A DNA stretch of 64,000 nucleotides from CAVUQH01 sp963774445 (GTDB taxonomy: Bacteria > Myxococcota_A > Polyangia > Haliangiales > Haliangiaceae), in NCBI GenBank assembly GCA_963774445.1, contig CAVZFC010000019.1:1364001-1428000 (forward strand). Reading direction: 5' to 3'. The notes below the pieces were generated by a model. It was not told where the DNA came from and did not search any database. It saw only the letters and a list, made by a program, of their open reading frames with translations. The position numbers were made by a program, and so were the translations under genes. Numbering within the stretch: the stretch's first letter is position 1; each line of letters opens with the position of its first letter. Of this stretch, positions 8,927-18,600 are shown piece after piece.

Positions 8927-9271
8927 CTAGTATGACGGCGTCGCGGGTCCGCGTGTGCGCACGAACGCGCGAACGCGCGAGCGGTCCTCGGACGTCTCGT
9001 TGCCGACGAAGCGGATGTGCGTGCCCCGCTTGCCCGGCAGCTCGGTGTTGCCGACGATCTCGGCCGGGAGTCGCGTCAGCGCCTCGTCGCCGGGCAGCTT
9101 GAACAGCAGCGTCACCTGGCTGCCCACCGTGTGCGGGCCGGTGCCGAAAAGGAACATGCCGCCCGCCGACAGGTCGGTGGCGTATTGAAAATAGGTGGTG
9201 TGCTCGTCCACCTCGACGACGTGTAGGCCGATCTCCACGCGGGCCTCGGTCCGCCGTTCCTGGCTCGTCAT
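8927..9271 (-). CDS. PilZ-domain protein (TIGR02266-type)
   Basis: A 114-residue single-domain PilZ protein of the myxobacterial paralogue type: RRTEARVEIGLHVVEV at the N terminus supplies the RxxxR-like element and DLSAGGMFLFG the D/NxSxxG motif, followed by VTLLFKLPG and THIRFVG strands. PilZ domains bind cyclic di-GMP, though the first motif here is partly degenerate. ATG 9271 was chosen over an upstream start because the domain begins immediately after it. It leads the minus-strand spike operon, with a 4-bp gap to the next gene, so the cassette may be tied to cyclic di-GMP or surface behaviour. Confidence 0.85.
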   Translation of the reverse strand: MTSQERRTEARVEIGLHVVEVDEHTTYFQYATDLSAGGMFLFGTGPHTVGSQVTLLFKLPGDEALTRLPAEIVGNTELPGKRGTHIRFVGNETSEDRSRVRAFVRTRGPATPSY

Positions 9272-9431
9272 GTCGAAAATGTGTATCCCAGCCCATCCTC
9301 CTGGCAAGCAGAAAAGCAATTTTCGGGAAACCCCGTCTGGTCCCGGCGAGGGCAACCTGTCGCGTTGGCGGCGCTGGCGTGGTCGTAGACGGCGACTGGA
9401 AGCGGCGCCCGTGGCTGGCTATGATCGGAGG

Positions 9432-10181
9432 ATGAAGCGGCTCATCGCAGTCATCCGCAGGCCCGGGGCGGTCCTCGCGCTGGTCAGCGAGCGGGCGCCG
9501 GCCGCGGCCAGCGGGCCGTCGGCTGGGCCGTACCGGGAGGAGCTGGTTCCCCTGGCCGCGGTCAGCGAGGCGATCTGCCCGTGGAAGGACAAGGACGTGC
9601 GGGCGTGGCGCGCCCTGGCCCGGGTTCCCGTCCTCAGCCGTCGGGCCGGCGTGGCGATCGTGCGCACGATCATCGGCAGCGCCGTCGACCCCGAGTCGGT
9701 GCCGGCCGGCCTGGCGCCGCTGTCGTTTTCCCGCGGGCCGGTGAATCTGCAGCCGCACCTGTGTCACGCCGACGGCGAGCAGGAGCTGCTCGACGGTCTG
9801 GGTGCGGTGCTCGCCGACGTCTCGAACGAGACCGATTTTCCCGACTGGCACTGGACCCGGCGCCACGCCCTGGCGGTGTTGCCGCCCGCCTTCCGCCGCT
9901 CGTTCCTATGGGGACTGCATCTGTCGCCGTGGTCGCTGGTCGAGCACACGCTGGCGGTCTACGAGGCGCTCGAGCTGGAGACCAATGCGCCGCTGCGCCG
10001 CGCGCTGGCGCGCCTGCTGTCTCTGGCCGAGCGGCCGGTCGGGCTGGCCTGGTCGCGCGCCATCGCCGAGGTCGACCCGGGTGAGCGTCTGGCCCTGTGC
10101 GAACGGGTCGTCGAGACCGGCGCGTTCGCAGCACGGCCCGACGAGAGCGGGGTGTCGGCGCTGGTTTCCCGCTCGGCCTGA
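9432..10181 (+). CDS. Conserved hypothetical protein
   Basis: A 249-residue protein with no domain I recognise. It has a basic N terminus (MKRLIAVIRR) and a mix of helical segments, among them WRALARVPVLSRRAGVAIV and FLWGLHLSPWSLVEHTLAVY, plus a Trp/His-rich patch (DFPDWHWTRRHALAVL). No signal peptide or membrane segment. ATG 9432 has GGAGG very close upstream, and an earlier ATG at 9421 runs into a stop. It precedes the double-PilZ gene by 73 bp and may be co-transcribed with it. Confidence 0.6.
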   Translation: MKRLIAVIRRPGAVLALVSERAPAAASGPSAGPYREELVPLAAVSEAICPWKDKDVRAWRALARVPVLSRRAGVAIVRTIIGSAVDPESVPAGLAPLSFSRGPVNLQPHLCHADGEQELLDGLGAVLADVSNETDFPDWHWTRRHALAVLPPAFRRSFLWGLHLSPWSLVEHTLAVYEALELETNAPLRRALARLLSLAERPVGLAWSRAIAEVDPGERLALCERVVETGAFAARPDESGVSALVSRSA

Positions 10182-10254
10182 ACCGCGGTCCAACCTGTGG
10201 ATTTTCTGCGCCGGGAGCGGAGCGGGCCGATTGCGCGTCCAGGGCGGATCCCGC

Positions 10255-11022
10255 ATGCTCGTCGAAATGACCGAGTGGGAGGTATCGCGCAAGGAGCCGC
10301 GCTATCGGCTCCGGATTCCGGTCATCCTGCGGTTGGGCAAGGAGTCCGTCGAGCTGATGACCGAGGATGTATCGTTCTCGGGCATGTTCGTGCGCACCGA
10401 CGCGCCGCCGCCCGAGCGCGGGCTGATCAAGATCGACGTTCCGGTGCCGGGCGAGGTCGTATCGCTGGCGATGACGGCGATGGTGGTCCATTGCATCGAG
10501 CCAGCGCTGCCATCGCAGCCGGCTCGCGTGCCCGGGGCCGGGCTGCAGCTCTACGGCGTCGGCGCCGACCTGCGCGAGAAATGGTCTCGCTACGTCCTGT
10601 CGCTGCGCGACAAGGACGCCAACGCTGCGTCGAGACCGGTGTTGGTCGAGACCGGCGTCAACGAGCCCGAGATGCCCAACCGCGAGCCGATCGGGCGCCG
10701 CCACATACGCTACGCGGCCGTGCTGATCGTTCGCGCCAAGACGATCGACGATCTGGTCACCACCTATACGCGCGACATCTCGCAGGGCGGCACCTTCCTC
10801 ACCACCGACGTCGCCGTCAGTGCGGGCGAGGCGCTGTGCCTCGAGCTGATTCATCCCGACACCGGCGAGGCGTTCGACCTCGATTGCGTCGTACGCCGCC
10901 GGGTGCGCGACGGCCTCGGCGTCGAGTTCACCGATTTGGATGATGACAAGCGCGAGGCGTTCTGGCAGTTCGTCGAGCCGGTGATCGAGCTGGCCGAAGA
11001 AGACTTCGTGCTCCTGGACTGA
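10255..11022 (+). CDS. Tandem double PilZ-domain protein
   Basis: A 255-residue protein with two PilZ domains. Domain 1 (about residues 10-115) shows SRKEPRYRLRIPVILRL and DVSFSGMFVRTD. Domain 2 (about 145-250) shows GRRHIRYAAVLIV, DISQGGTFLTTD and LGVEFTDLDDDKREAFWQFV. Each has the RxxxR-like and D/NxSxxG elements, so it could bind cyclic di-GMP twice. It is probably a cytosolic adaptor for motility, envelope or gene regulation. ATG 10255 was chosen because the preceding in-frame sequence is a shadow of another gene. The amidase gene starts 3 bp after its stop. Confidence 0.85.
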   Translation: MLVEMTEWEVSRKEPRYRLRIPVILRLGKESVELMTEDVSFSGMFVRTDAPPPERGLIKIDVPVPGEVVSLAMTAMVVHCIEPALPSQPARVPGAGLQLYGVGADLREKWSRYVLSLRDKDANAASRPVLVETGVNEPEMPNREPIGRRHIRYAAVLIVRAKTIDDLVTTYTRDISQGGTFLTTDVAVSAGEALCLELIHPDTGEAFDLDCVVRRRVRDGLGVEFTDLDDDKREAFWQFVEPVIELAEEDFVLLD

Positions 11023-11025
11023 CCC

Positions 11026-12513
11026 ATGGCATTTTCCGAATACGATCGCTTCGATGCGCTCGGCCTGGCCGAGTTGGTGGAACAACGCGAGGTCACGCCG
11101 GCGGAGCTGGTCGAGGCTGCCATCGCCCGGGCCGAGGCGGTGAACCCGCGCCTCAACGCCATCGTCACGCCGCTCTTCGACCGCGCCCGCGCGCAGGCGG
11201 CGGGCGCGCTGCCCGCCGGCCCGTTCCGCGGCGTGCCGTTCCTGATCAAGGATCTGTTGTCGGCGCTGGCCGGTGAGCCGATGCAGCAGGGGTCGGCGAT
11301 GTACCGCGGCTGGGTGCCACGCGAGAGCTCCGAGCTGGTCAACCGCTACCTCGCCTCCGGTGTGGTAATCGCCGGCAAGACCAACACCCCGGAGCTGGGA
11401 CTGCTTCCCACCACCGAGCCGGTGGCCTACGGTCCGTCGCGCAACCCGTGGCATCCCGAGCGGACCACCGGTGGATCGAGCGGCGGCTCGGCGGCGGCGG
11501 TGTCGGCGCGCGTGGTGCCGATGGCCGGCGGCGGAGACGGCGGCGGCTCGATCCGCATTCCCTGCTCGTGCTGCGGCCTGTTCGGGCTCAAGCCCAGCCG
11601 CGGGCGCACGCCGACCGGCCCGCTCGAGGCCGAGGGCTGGAACGGCTTTGCCATCGAGCACGTGCTGACACGCAGCGTGCGCGACAGCGCGGCGATGCTC
11701 GATGCGGTCACCGGTTGGTACCCGGGTGACTTCCACTACATGCCGCGACCCGAGGCGCCGTTCCGCGATCAAGTCGGCGTCGAGCCGGGGCGCCTGCGCA
11801 TCGCCGTGAGCACCGAGCCGTACCTCCGGTCGCAGGTGCACGGCGACGTCATCGCCGCGGTCGAAGACGCTGCGCGCCTGCTCCGCGAGCTGGGCCACGA
11901 GGTGATCGACGACGCGCCGCGCATCGACGCCACCGCCTTTTCGCGTGCCTTCCTCACCGTGGTCGCCGGGCAGACGGCGGCGGCGATCGACACTGCCGAG
12001 GAGCGGGTCGGGCACAAGGCGCGGCCCGAAGATTTCGAGCTGCGCACCCGACTCAGTGCCATGAGCGGCAATGCGTTCAGCGCTGGCGACTACGTCGCCG
12101 CCGTGCACACGCTGCACGACCAGGCGCGGCGGGTGCACCGGTTTCTCGAGAACGTCGACGTCATCGTCAACCCGACCATCTCGGTGCCGCCGCCGCGGCT
12201 GGGTTTCCTCGCCGCCGAGGGGCCGCGCGCCATGCTCGAGCAGCTGATGGGACGGCTGCCGGTGGGCAAGCTGCTCACCCTGGGGCCGCTCCTGGACCAG
12301 GCGTCGGCCGACGTCTTCGCCTTCATCCCGTGGACGCCGATCTACAACGTCACCGGGCAGCCGTCGATGTCGGTGCCGCTCTACTGGAACGCCGAGGGCC
12401 TGCCGATCGGCGTGATGTTCACCGGCCGCTTCGCCGACGACGCGACGATGTTCCGCCTCGCCGGCCAGCTCGAGCGCGCCCGCCCCTGGGCCGATCGCCG
12501 GCCGCCGCTGTAG
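11026..12513 (+). CDS. Amidase-signature family amidase
   Basis: A 495-residue enzyme of the amidase signature superfamily, with the Ser-cisSer-Lys triad visible: Lys75 in FLIKDLLS, cis-Ser in TTGGSSGGSAAAV (about 151-152), and nucleophile Ser175 in GGGDGGGSIRIPC. The length fits family members that hydrolyse carboxamides. No signal peptide. The substrate cannot be told; homologues include fatty-acid-amide-hydrolase-like and 6-aminohexanoate-type amidases. It starts 3 bp after the PilZ gene, so coupled expression is likely. Its stop abuts that of the convergent MpaB-like gene. Confidence 0.9.
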   Translation: MAFSEYDRFDALGLAELVEQREVTPAELVEAAIARAEAVNPRLNAIVTPLFDRARAQAAGALPAGPFRGVPFLIKDLLSALAGEPMQQGSAMYRGWVPRESSELVNRYLASGVVIAGKTNTPELGLLPTTEPVAYGPSRNPWHPERTTGGSSGGSAAAVSARVVPMAGGGDGGGSIRIPCSCCGLFGLKPSRGRTPTGPLEAEGWNGFAIEHVLTRSVRDSAAMLDAVTGWYPGDFHYMPRPEAPFRDQVGVEPGRLRIAVSTEPYLRSQVHGDVIAAVEDAARLLRELGHEVIDDAPRIDATAFSRAFLTVVAGQTAAAIDTAEERVGHKARPEDFELRTRLSAMSGNAFSAGDYVAAVHTLHDQARRVHRFLENVDVIVNPTISVPPPRLGFLAAEGPRAMLEQLMGRLPVGKLLTLGPLLDQASADVFAFIPWTPIYNVTGQPSMSVPLYWNAEGLPIGVMFTGRFADDATMFRLAGQLERARPWADRRPPL

Positions 12514-13623
12514 TCAGGCGGCGCGCACGCGGGAGGGTCGGAACTCCGGCTCGGCGCCCTCGAGCATTCGGTCGACGTCGGCGCGGACGATGCGATTGCC
12601 CAGGCGGGTGACCAGCGAGCTGGCGCCGGGCAGGGCGCGGCGCGCCAGCTCGAACGGGGCGATGAAGGCGCGGGTCGGAACGATCGCCCACTTCCAGCGC
12701 CGGTTGGGGATGCCCAGCTCGTCGGCGATGAGGTCGCCGTTGAAGGCCCGGGTGAGGCCGTCGTGGTATTTGGTCATGAAGCCGCTCAGGCGCTGCTGCG
12801 CCGGGGTCCGCGCGATCTGCTCGGGCACCTTGCGCAGCGCCTGTGCCAGCGCGATCGAGTCGTCGTCGGCGCCCGGCTGCACGTCGTTGATCAGCGCGGC
12901 GAATCGGATGCCGGTCGCCTCGCTGGCGAAGTGGGTCAGCAGCGCCTCGTCGACGCCGCTGAGGTAGCCGCAGTAGCGCCAGAGGTGCACCACCGCGTCG
13001 GCCTCGCGACGGGTGAAGTGGAAGCCCATCTTGCGCGCGCCCGCGAGCACCAGCAGCGAGAACTCGACCACCGTGCCGGCCATGTCGGCCTGGTTGATCG
13101 GCGCGCCCCACGCGGCGGTGTTCCATCGCGGCGAGCGCTCCAGCATCCGCCTGACCAGCGCGTGCATCAGGCGCACGCGCACCGCCAGCTCGAAGCCGCG
13201 GCCGTGGCGGCGCAGCCCGCCGACCTGACAGACCTCGGTGACGAAGCGGCCGGTCTCGGCCAGCCGCCGCGGCGCGCGCGCCGACAGCTGCCCGGTGAAC
13301 GCCAGCGGCTTGACCGCCGGCCCGCAGCGATATCCGTTCATCAGCGACCAGGCCGACAGGATCATCATCGCCGCCGGACCCAGCCGCTGATAGGTGCGCG
13401 CGCCCAGATCGATGCGCGCGCGGTCGACCCAGCGCGGCGTGTGCTCGAGCTGCGCGAACAGCCGCGCCAGCGACGGCGGCGCCTCCGCCACCCGGTGGGC
13501 GCCCCGTTCGATCGCCGCCGCCAGCATCGCCCTTGGATCGACCCGCGCCGCGCTCGCCTCGGCCAGGAACCGATCCATCAGCTCGTCGCCGACCAGCTGG
13601 AAGCGCCCGTACTCGTCCGCCAC
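12514..13623 (-). CDS. DUF2236/MpaB-type oxygenase-like protein
   Basis: A member of the DUF2236 (MpaB/latex-clearing protein) superfamily of haem-binding oxygenases. Typical segments are LARLFAQLEHTPRWVD, RLMHALVRRMLERSPRW and GAPINQADMAGTVVEF, where His and Arg residues of the RxRxMHA helix would hold haem. The frame can be read from GTG 13698. I prefer GTG 13623 (start of VADEYGRFQLVGDEL, 369 residues) because a promoter with an embedded operator lies between the two, and the region upstream of 13623 would then be its leader. Cytosolic, no signal peptide. Role unknown, probably lipid or polyisoprenoid related. Confidence 0.8.
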   Translation of the reverse strand: MADEYGRFQLVGDELMDRFLAEASAARVDPRAMLAAAIERGAHRVAEAPPSLARLFAQLEHTPRWVDRARIDLGARTYQRLGPAAMMILSAWSLMNGYRCGPAVKPLAFTGQLSARAPRRLAETGRFVTEVCQVGGLRRHGRGFELAVRVRLMHALVRRMLERSPRWNTAAWGAPINQADMAGTVVEFSLLVLAGARKMGFHFTRREADAVVHLWRYCGYLSGVDEALLTHFASEATGIRFAALINDVQPGADDDSIALAQALRKVPEQIARTPAQQRLSGFMTKYHDGLTRAFNGDLIADELGIPNRRWKWAIVPTRAFIAPFELARRALPGASSLVTRLGNRIVRADVDRMLEGAEPEFRPSRVRAA

Positions 13624-13670
13624 CGCGCCATACGTCCCCCGCGCCCGCTCGCGGTTGACGTATCGCTCCG

Positions 13671-13698
13671 AAAATAGAACTGACCGGTCAGTCACCAA
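13671..13698 (-). promoter_or_regulatory. Promoter with TetR-type operator between -35 and -10
   Basis: On the minus strand a -35-like TTGGTG (13693-13698) and a -10-like TATTTT (13671-13676) are separated by 16 bp. Most of the spacer is a perfect 14-bp palindrome ACTGACCGGTCAGT at 13679-13692, which has the form of a TetR/AcrR-family operator. A bound repressor would sit exactly between the two promoter boxes of the MpaB-like gene. The regulator is not adjacent; the TetR at 33451 is one candidate. Confidence 0.6.
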
Positions 13699-13701
13699 CC
13701 C

Positions 13702-14361
13702 AGCTTACGGGGACACGCACGGGGGTGTCAACAGCGTGAAATCACAGCGAATCTCAGCACAAACGTCCAATCGCTCCATCCCCCAGCTGCTTACGGGGAC
13801 ACGCACGGGGGTGTCAACAGCGTGAAATCACAGCGAATCTCAGCTTACGGGGACAAGCTTACGGGGACACGCACGGGGGTGTCAACAGCGCGAAATCACA
13901 GCGAATCTCAGCACAAACGTCCAATCAGCTTACGGGGACACGCACGGGGGTGTCAACAGCGCGAAATCACAGCGAATCTCAGCACAAACGTCCAATCAGC
14001 TTACGGGGACACAGCTCTTACGGGGACACGCACGGGGGTGTCAACAGCGCGAAATCACAGCGAATCTCAGCACAAACGTCCAATCGCTCCATCCAGGGAT
14101 TGCACGTTTATGTCCAGATCGTGATTGATTTCATGTAGTTGAGACCCCGGTGCGTGTCCCCGGGAGGGAGGGATTGGACGTTTACGTCCAGATCGTGATT
14201 GATTTCATGTAGTTGAGACCCCGGTGCGTGTCCCCGGGAGGGTGTCCCCGGGAGGGAGGTGCGTGTCCCCGGGAGGGAGGGAGGGAGGGATTGGACGTTT
14301 ACGTCCAGATCGTGATTGATTTCATGTAGTTGAGACCCCGGTGCGTGTCCCCGGGAGGGAG
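13702..14361. repeat. Cluster of about 70-bp repeats in two orientations (five left, three inverted right)
   Basis: Left units begin near 13702, 13789 (truncated), 13856, 13927 and 14013. They share TTACGGGGACACGCACGGGG, then GTGTCAACAGCG, GAAATCACAGCGAATCTCAG and CACAAACGTCCAATC. Short partial copies (TTACGGGGACA) lie at about 13845 and 13998. Right units at 14097-14170, 14171-14242 and 14288-14361 read GGATTGGACGTTTACGTCCA, GATCGTGATTGATTTCATG, TAGTTGAGACCCC and GGTGCGTGTCCCCGGGAGGG. They are diverged reverse complements of the left units. An extra fragment lies at 14243-14280. The block has the look of a BIME/REP cluster mobilised by a RAYT-type (Y1) transposase, but no such gene is in the window. 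It fills the only gene-free stretch over 300 bp here. Confidence 0.85.
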
Positions 14362-15497
14362 AAGATGACGCGGGTGCCCCGGCCGACGACGGAGTTGATG
14401 CTGACGTCGCCGCCGTAGGAGGAGACGATTTGTTTGACCACGGCCAGGCCGAGGCCTGTGCCGATGCTGGCCGGCTTGCTGGTGAAGAACGAGTCGAAGA
14501 CGCGCGGCAGGTCCTCGGCGGGGATGCCGCGGCCGTCGTCCTCGATGGTGCAGCGGGCCAGGGCGCCGTCGGCGGTCAGGGTGATCTGGATGTGGCCGGC
14601 CTCGCCAGGCGTCATCGCGTCGGCGGAGTTGACCATCAGGTTGACCAGGATCTGCTCGATGCGCGTGCGGTTGATCGGTACCACCACCGGCCGGTCGGGC
14701 AGGTCGAGGTCGACGGCGATCCGCCGGGTCTTGCCGGCCACCTCGAGCATCGACACGGTGTCGCGCACCACTTCGCGCAGATCGATCGGCTCGTCGTAGT
14801 CGGGCCCCGGCCGGGCCAGCTCTTTGAGTCGCTGGGCGTGCTCGCGCAGGTGGCGGCAGGCGTTGCTGTAGGCGCGCTTGAGCGACGCGGGAAAACCGGA
14901 CCCCTCGTCGAGGGCCAGGATGCGATCCATCGATCCGGTAAAGACGGTGGCGACGTTGGCCAGCTCGTGGCCGAGGCCGCCGGCCAGGGTGCCCAGCGTG
15001 GCCAGGCGATCGGCGTGGAGCAGCTCCTTGCGCGTGCGCTCGAGCTCTTCTTCGACCGAGGCTTTGGCCCGCTCGAGCTCTTCTTCCGCTTTGACGCGCC
15101 GGTTGACCTCCTCGGTCAGCTCGGCGATCAGGCGGTGGGTCTCGCGCAGGTCGCGGGCGACCAGGCCGATGCCGACCAGATCGCCGTTGGCGTTGACCAC
15201 GGCCGAGCCGGTGACCGACACCGGAATCACCGAGTCGTCGGCGGCGCGCAGCTTGACCTCCTCGCGGTGAAGCTCCGCTCCCTCCACCAGCAGCTGGATG
15301 CGCGTGCTCGAGTGGATGGCGGCCGCCGGGTCGGCGAAGATGCTGGTCAGCTTGCGCCCGACCAGCTCGTCGCGGCCCAGGCCCAGCAGCCGGGTTGCGG
15401 CATCGTTCACGTGGACGATGCGGTCGCGGATGTTGACCAGGAAGACGGCATCGACCATCGCGCGGAGGATGTAGGGCGCGTACTCGTGCTCTTCCAT
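14322..15497 (-). CDS. PAS-domain sensor histidine kinase
   Basis: A 391-residue soluble histidine kinase. A PAS domain (about residues 8-118: VDAVFLVNIRDRIVHVNDAA) and a coiled coil (120-160) lead into a phosphoacceptor helix with His177 in GGLGHELANVATVF. The ATPase domain has N-box ILVNLMVNSADAM, G1 EDDGRGIP, F-box FDSFFTSKP and G2 GTGLGLAVVKQI. No membrane segment, so it senses a cytosolic signal. The last residues (after IFSLPG) and the stop codon are encoded by the neighbouring repeat unit, so the native 3' end has been replaced. No response regulator is adjacent. Confidence 0.88.
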   Translation of the reverse strand: MEEHEYAPYILRAMVDAVFLVNIRDRIVHVNDAATRLLGLGRDELVGRKLTSIFADPAAAIHSSTRIQLLVEGAELHREEVKLRAADDSVIPVSVTGSAVVNANGDLVGIGLVARDLRETHRLIAELTEEVNRRVKAEEELERAKASVEEELERTRKELLHADRLATLGTLAGGLGHELANVATVFTGSMDRILALDEGSGFPASLKRAYSNACRHLREHAQRLKELARPGPDYDEPIDLREVVRDTVSMLEVAGKTRRIAVDLDLPDRPVVVPINRTRIEQILVNLMVNSADAMTPGEAGHIQITLTADGALARCTIEDDGRGIPAEDLPRVFDSFFTSKPASIGTGLGLAVVKQIVSSYGGDVSINSVVGRGTRVIFSLPGTRTGVSTT

Positions 15498-15621
15498 CGT
15501 CGGCGCCGGAGTATATCAGCGGTTTCCGACGCGTCGCGTCGCGTCTCGACCGCGGCGTCGAGTGCCGCGTTTTCTGCAAAACCGGCGACGCCGGAGCCTG
15601 CGGGCCGTATGCTGCGTCGTC

Positions 15622-18600
15622 GTGCCCCACTGCTCGCACTGCGGCCGCCGGCTCCCGGCAGGGGCGATCTGTCCCACCGACGGGGCCGCGATCCCGTCCG
15701 TGCCATCTGACCCCGAGGCCGCGCCTGCAGTTGACGGCTTCACCGTCGGCGAGCACCTCGGCGGTGGTGGCTTTGCCCACGTCTACGCCGCCCGCGACGG
15801 CGGCGGCGCCGAGGTTGCCCTCAAGATCGCGCGGGTCGCCTCACCCCTTTCGACCGAGCGCTTTGGCCTGGAGGCCGACGCCCTCGGCCGCATCGGGCCA
15901 CCGCACGTGCCGGCGCTGATCGCCCGCGGGCAGACCGCCGACGGCCGCCCCTACCTGGCGCTCGAGCGGGTGCCGGGGCAGCCCCTGTCGCGCCGACTCG
16001 AGGCGCTGGAGCGGCCGATGCCCGCGCGTGAGGCGGTGGCGCTGGTCGACGCCATCGCCGCCGCCCTCGAGGTGGTCCACGGCGCCGGCTGCGTGCACCG
16101 CGACCTCAAGCCGGAGAACGCGATCATCACCCCCGGCGATCAACTGGTGCTGATCGACTTCGGTGCCGTTCGCCGTCCGGCCGGCGATGCCGGCACCACG
16201 ACGGGCGGCTGGGTCGTCGGCACGCCGGTCTACATGGCGCCCGAGCAGCTGTCCGGTGGCGCGCCGACCGCGGCCGTCGACATCTACGCCGCCGGCGTGA
16301 TCCTGTACGAGTGCCTGACCGGCTGCGTGCCGTTCTTCGGTGACGTCGCCAGCGTCGAGCATGGGCACCTCTTGCTTCGCCCACGCCGGCCCAGCGAGCT
16401 GGCGCGGGTGTCCCGCGACCTCGACGATCTGGTGATGGCCTGCCTGGCCAAGATTCCGGCGCGCCGACCGGCCAGCGCCGCCGCGCTTCGCCAGGCGCTG
16501 TGCGGCGTCGATCTGGGGGCGCTGTCGCAGTCGGCGTCGTTGACGACCACCACTCGCCTCGGCGAGGAGACCCGCCCGGTGGTGCTGCTCGCCGTCGAGG
16601 GCGCGCTGCTCGGACCGGACGTGGTCGACGCCGTGCGCGCAGGGCACGGCCTGGTCGCCCGCCACTACCAGCGCGGCTTCGTCTGCGCCTTTTGCGGCGC
16701 CGAGGATGACGACCCGGCGACCAGCGCGCTGGGCCTGGCGCGCGAGCTGGTCGTCGCCCACGGCGCCCGCACCGTCGCCCACCTGTCCGAGCTGCACGTC
16801 CGCGAGGGCCGCCGCGGCCGTCGGGTCTACGGCGCCGAGGTTGACCACCCGGAGTCGTGGCTGCCGCCGCGCGCGTGGTCCGGCTTCGTGGTCACCGCGG
16901 CGCTGGCCGACGCCCTGCCCGAGACCCGCCCTGCCGCCGACCTTCCCACCTTCGCCCGCGCGGTCGGCTCGTCGGGCCCGCGCCAGCAGGCGCCGCTGAT
17001 CGGCCGCGATGCGCTGCTGGGCGCCATCGCCGACGCCGCGCGCGCCGCGGTGTCGAGCGGCGTGCCGCTGCTGGCGTCGGTGATCGGTGACCGCGGCACC
17101 GGCAAGAGCCGCCTGGCGGCCGAGCTGTTCCGCCGGCTGCCGGCCGCGCTGCCCGGGGCGCGCCTGCTCTTCGGCACCGACGATCTGGCCGGCGACGGTG
17201 CGCTCGGCCCGCGGCTCATCGCCGCCGCCGGCCGCCAGCCGCTGGCACTGGTGGTCGACGACGCCCACCGCGCTCCCGACGAGCTCCTCGACGCCGTCGA
17301 ATTGGCGACGCTCGAGGGCGACCTGCCGCTGGTGGTAATCGTCATCGCCGAGCCGCGGTTGGAGGCGCGGCGCCCGCACTGGGGTCGCCTCGCGCACCGG
17401 GCGCGCCGCTTCGAGCTGCCGCCGCTACCGGTTGACGACGCCATGGCGCTGGCGGCGGCGCTGCTGATCCCGGCCGAGTATGTCCCCGCCGACGGCCTGC
17501 GCCGCCTGGCCGAGTGGGCGGGCGGCAACCCGTTTCTCCTGTCCGAGGCGGTGGCGCGGCTCAAGCGCGAGGGCGCCCTGCGCCGGCGCCCGCGCGCCGA
17601 CAGCTTCTACCTCGACGCGGCGTTCCTCGATCGACTGCCGACGTCGCCGGCGGCGCAGTGGATCGCGGTGCGCGAGCTCGACGCCATGGAGCCGGAGCTG
17701 GCCGCGTGCGTCCGCGTCTGCGCCGTGCTCGGCGCCGGCTTCGATCGCGACGAGCTGGCCAGCGTGATCGACTGCGCCGCTCGCGCCGGGCTGGCGGCCA
17801 CCGCGGTCGACGCCGACGCCGGCCTGCGCGAGATCGCCCGCCGCGGCCTGCTGGTCGACGAGGGCAGCGGCCGCTGGCGCTTTGCCCGCCCGCTCTTGCG
17901 CGACGCGATCTACCGCGCGCTGCCAGCCGGCGATCGGACGCAGTTGCATGGCCTGGCGTTCGACTACTGGCGCCGAGGCGACGGCGCCGCGTCGGATCAC
18001 GGCCTGGCCGCTGCCGCCCGCCACGCCGCCGGCTCGGGGCACCTGCGCGAGGCGGCCGAGCGCTTCGTCGCCCTCGGCGATCGCCGGCGCGCCGGCCACC
18101 AGTTCGTCGACGCCGAGGAGGCGTACAACGCAGCCCTCGAGCGCGACCCCGAGGGCGAGCTGCGCTGGCGGGCGTTGCTCGGGCGCGGCGCCGTGCGCTA
18201 CCGGATCCAGCGCATCGACGACGCCATCGCCGATCTCCGTGCCGCGCGGGCAGCGGCGCCGTCGCCCGCGGCCGAGGCGCGGGCGCTGCTCGAAGAGGCG
18301 ACGGCGCTCGACTGGGGCGAGGACTTCGCCGCGTCCGCGGCGCGCGTGGACGAGGCGCGCCCGCGGGTCGAGTCGTCGGCCGACCCGGCGCTCGAGGTCC
18401 GCCTGCGCTTCGCCGAGGGGCGTTCGCGCTGGCGCGCCGAGGATCCGGTCGGCGCCGCGGCGCTGCTACAAGAGGCGTGCGTCCGGGCGCGCGAGCTGGG
18501 AGACGCCGAGACCGAGATCATCGCCGGGGTCACGCTGGGACCGGCGCTGGTCTTTGCCGGTCGATCGAGCGAGGCGGCCGCCTGCTTCGAGCGGGTCATC

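Noticed and set aside
13702..14361. CRISPR array
   Set aside because: Units are about 70 bp, adjoin or overlap without unique spacers, occur in both orientations, and no cas genes are present.
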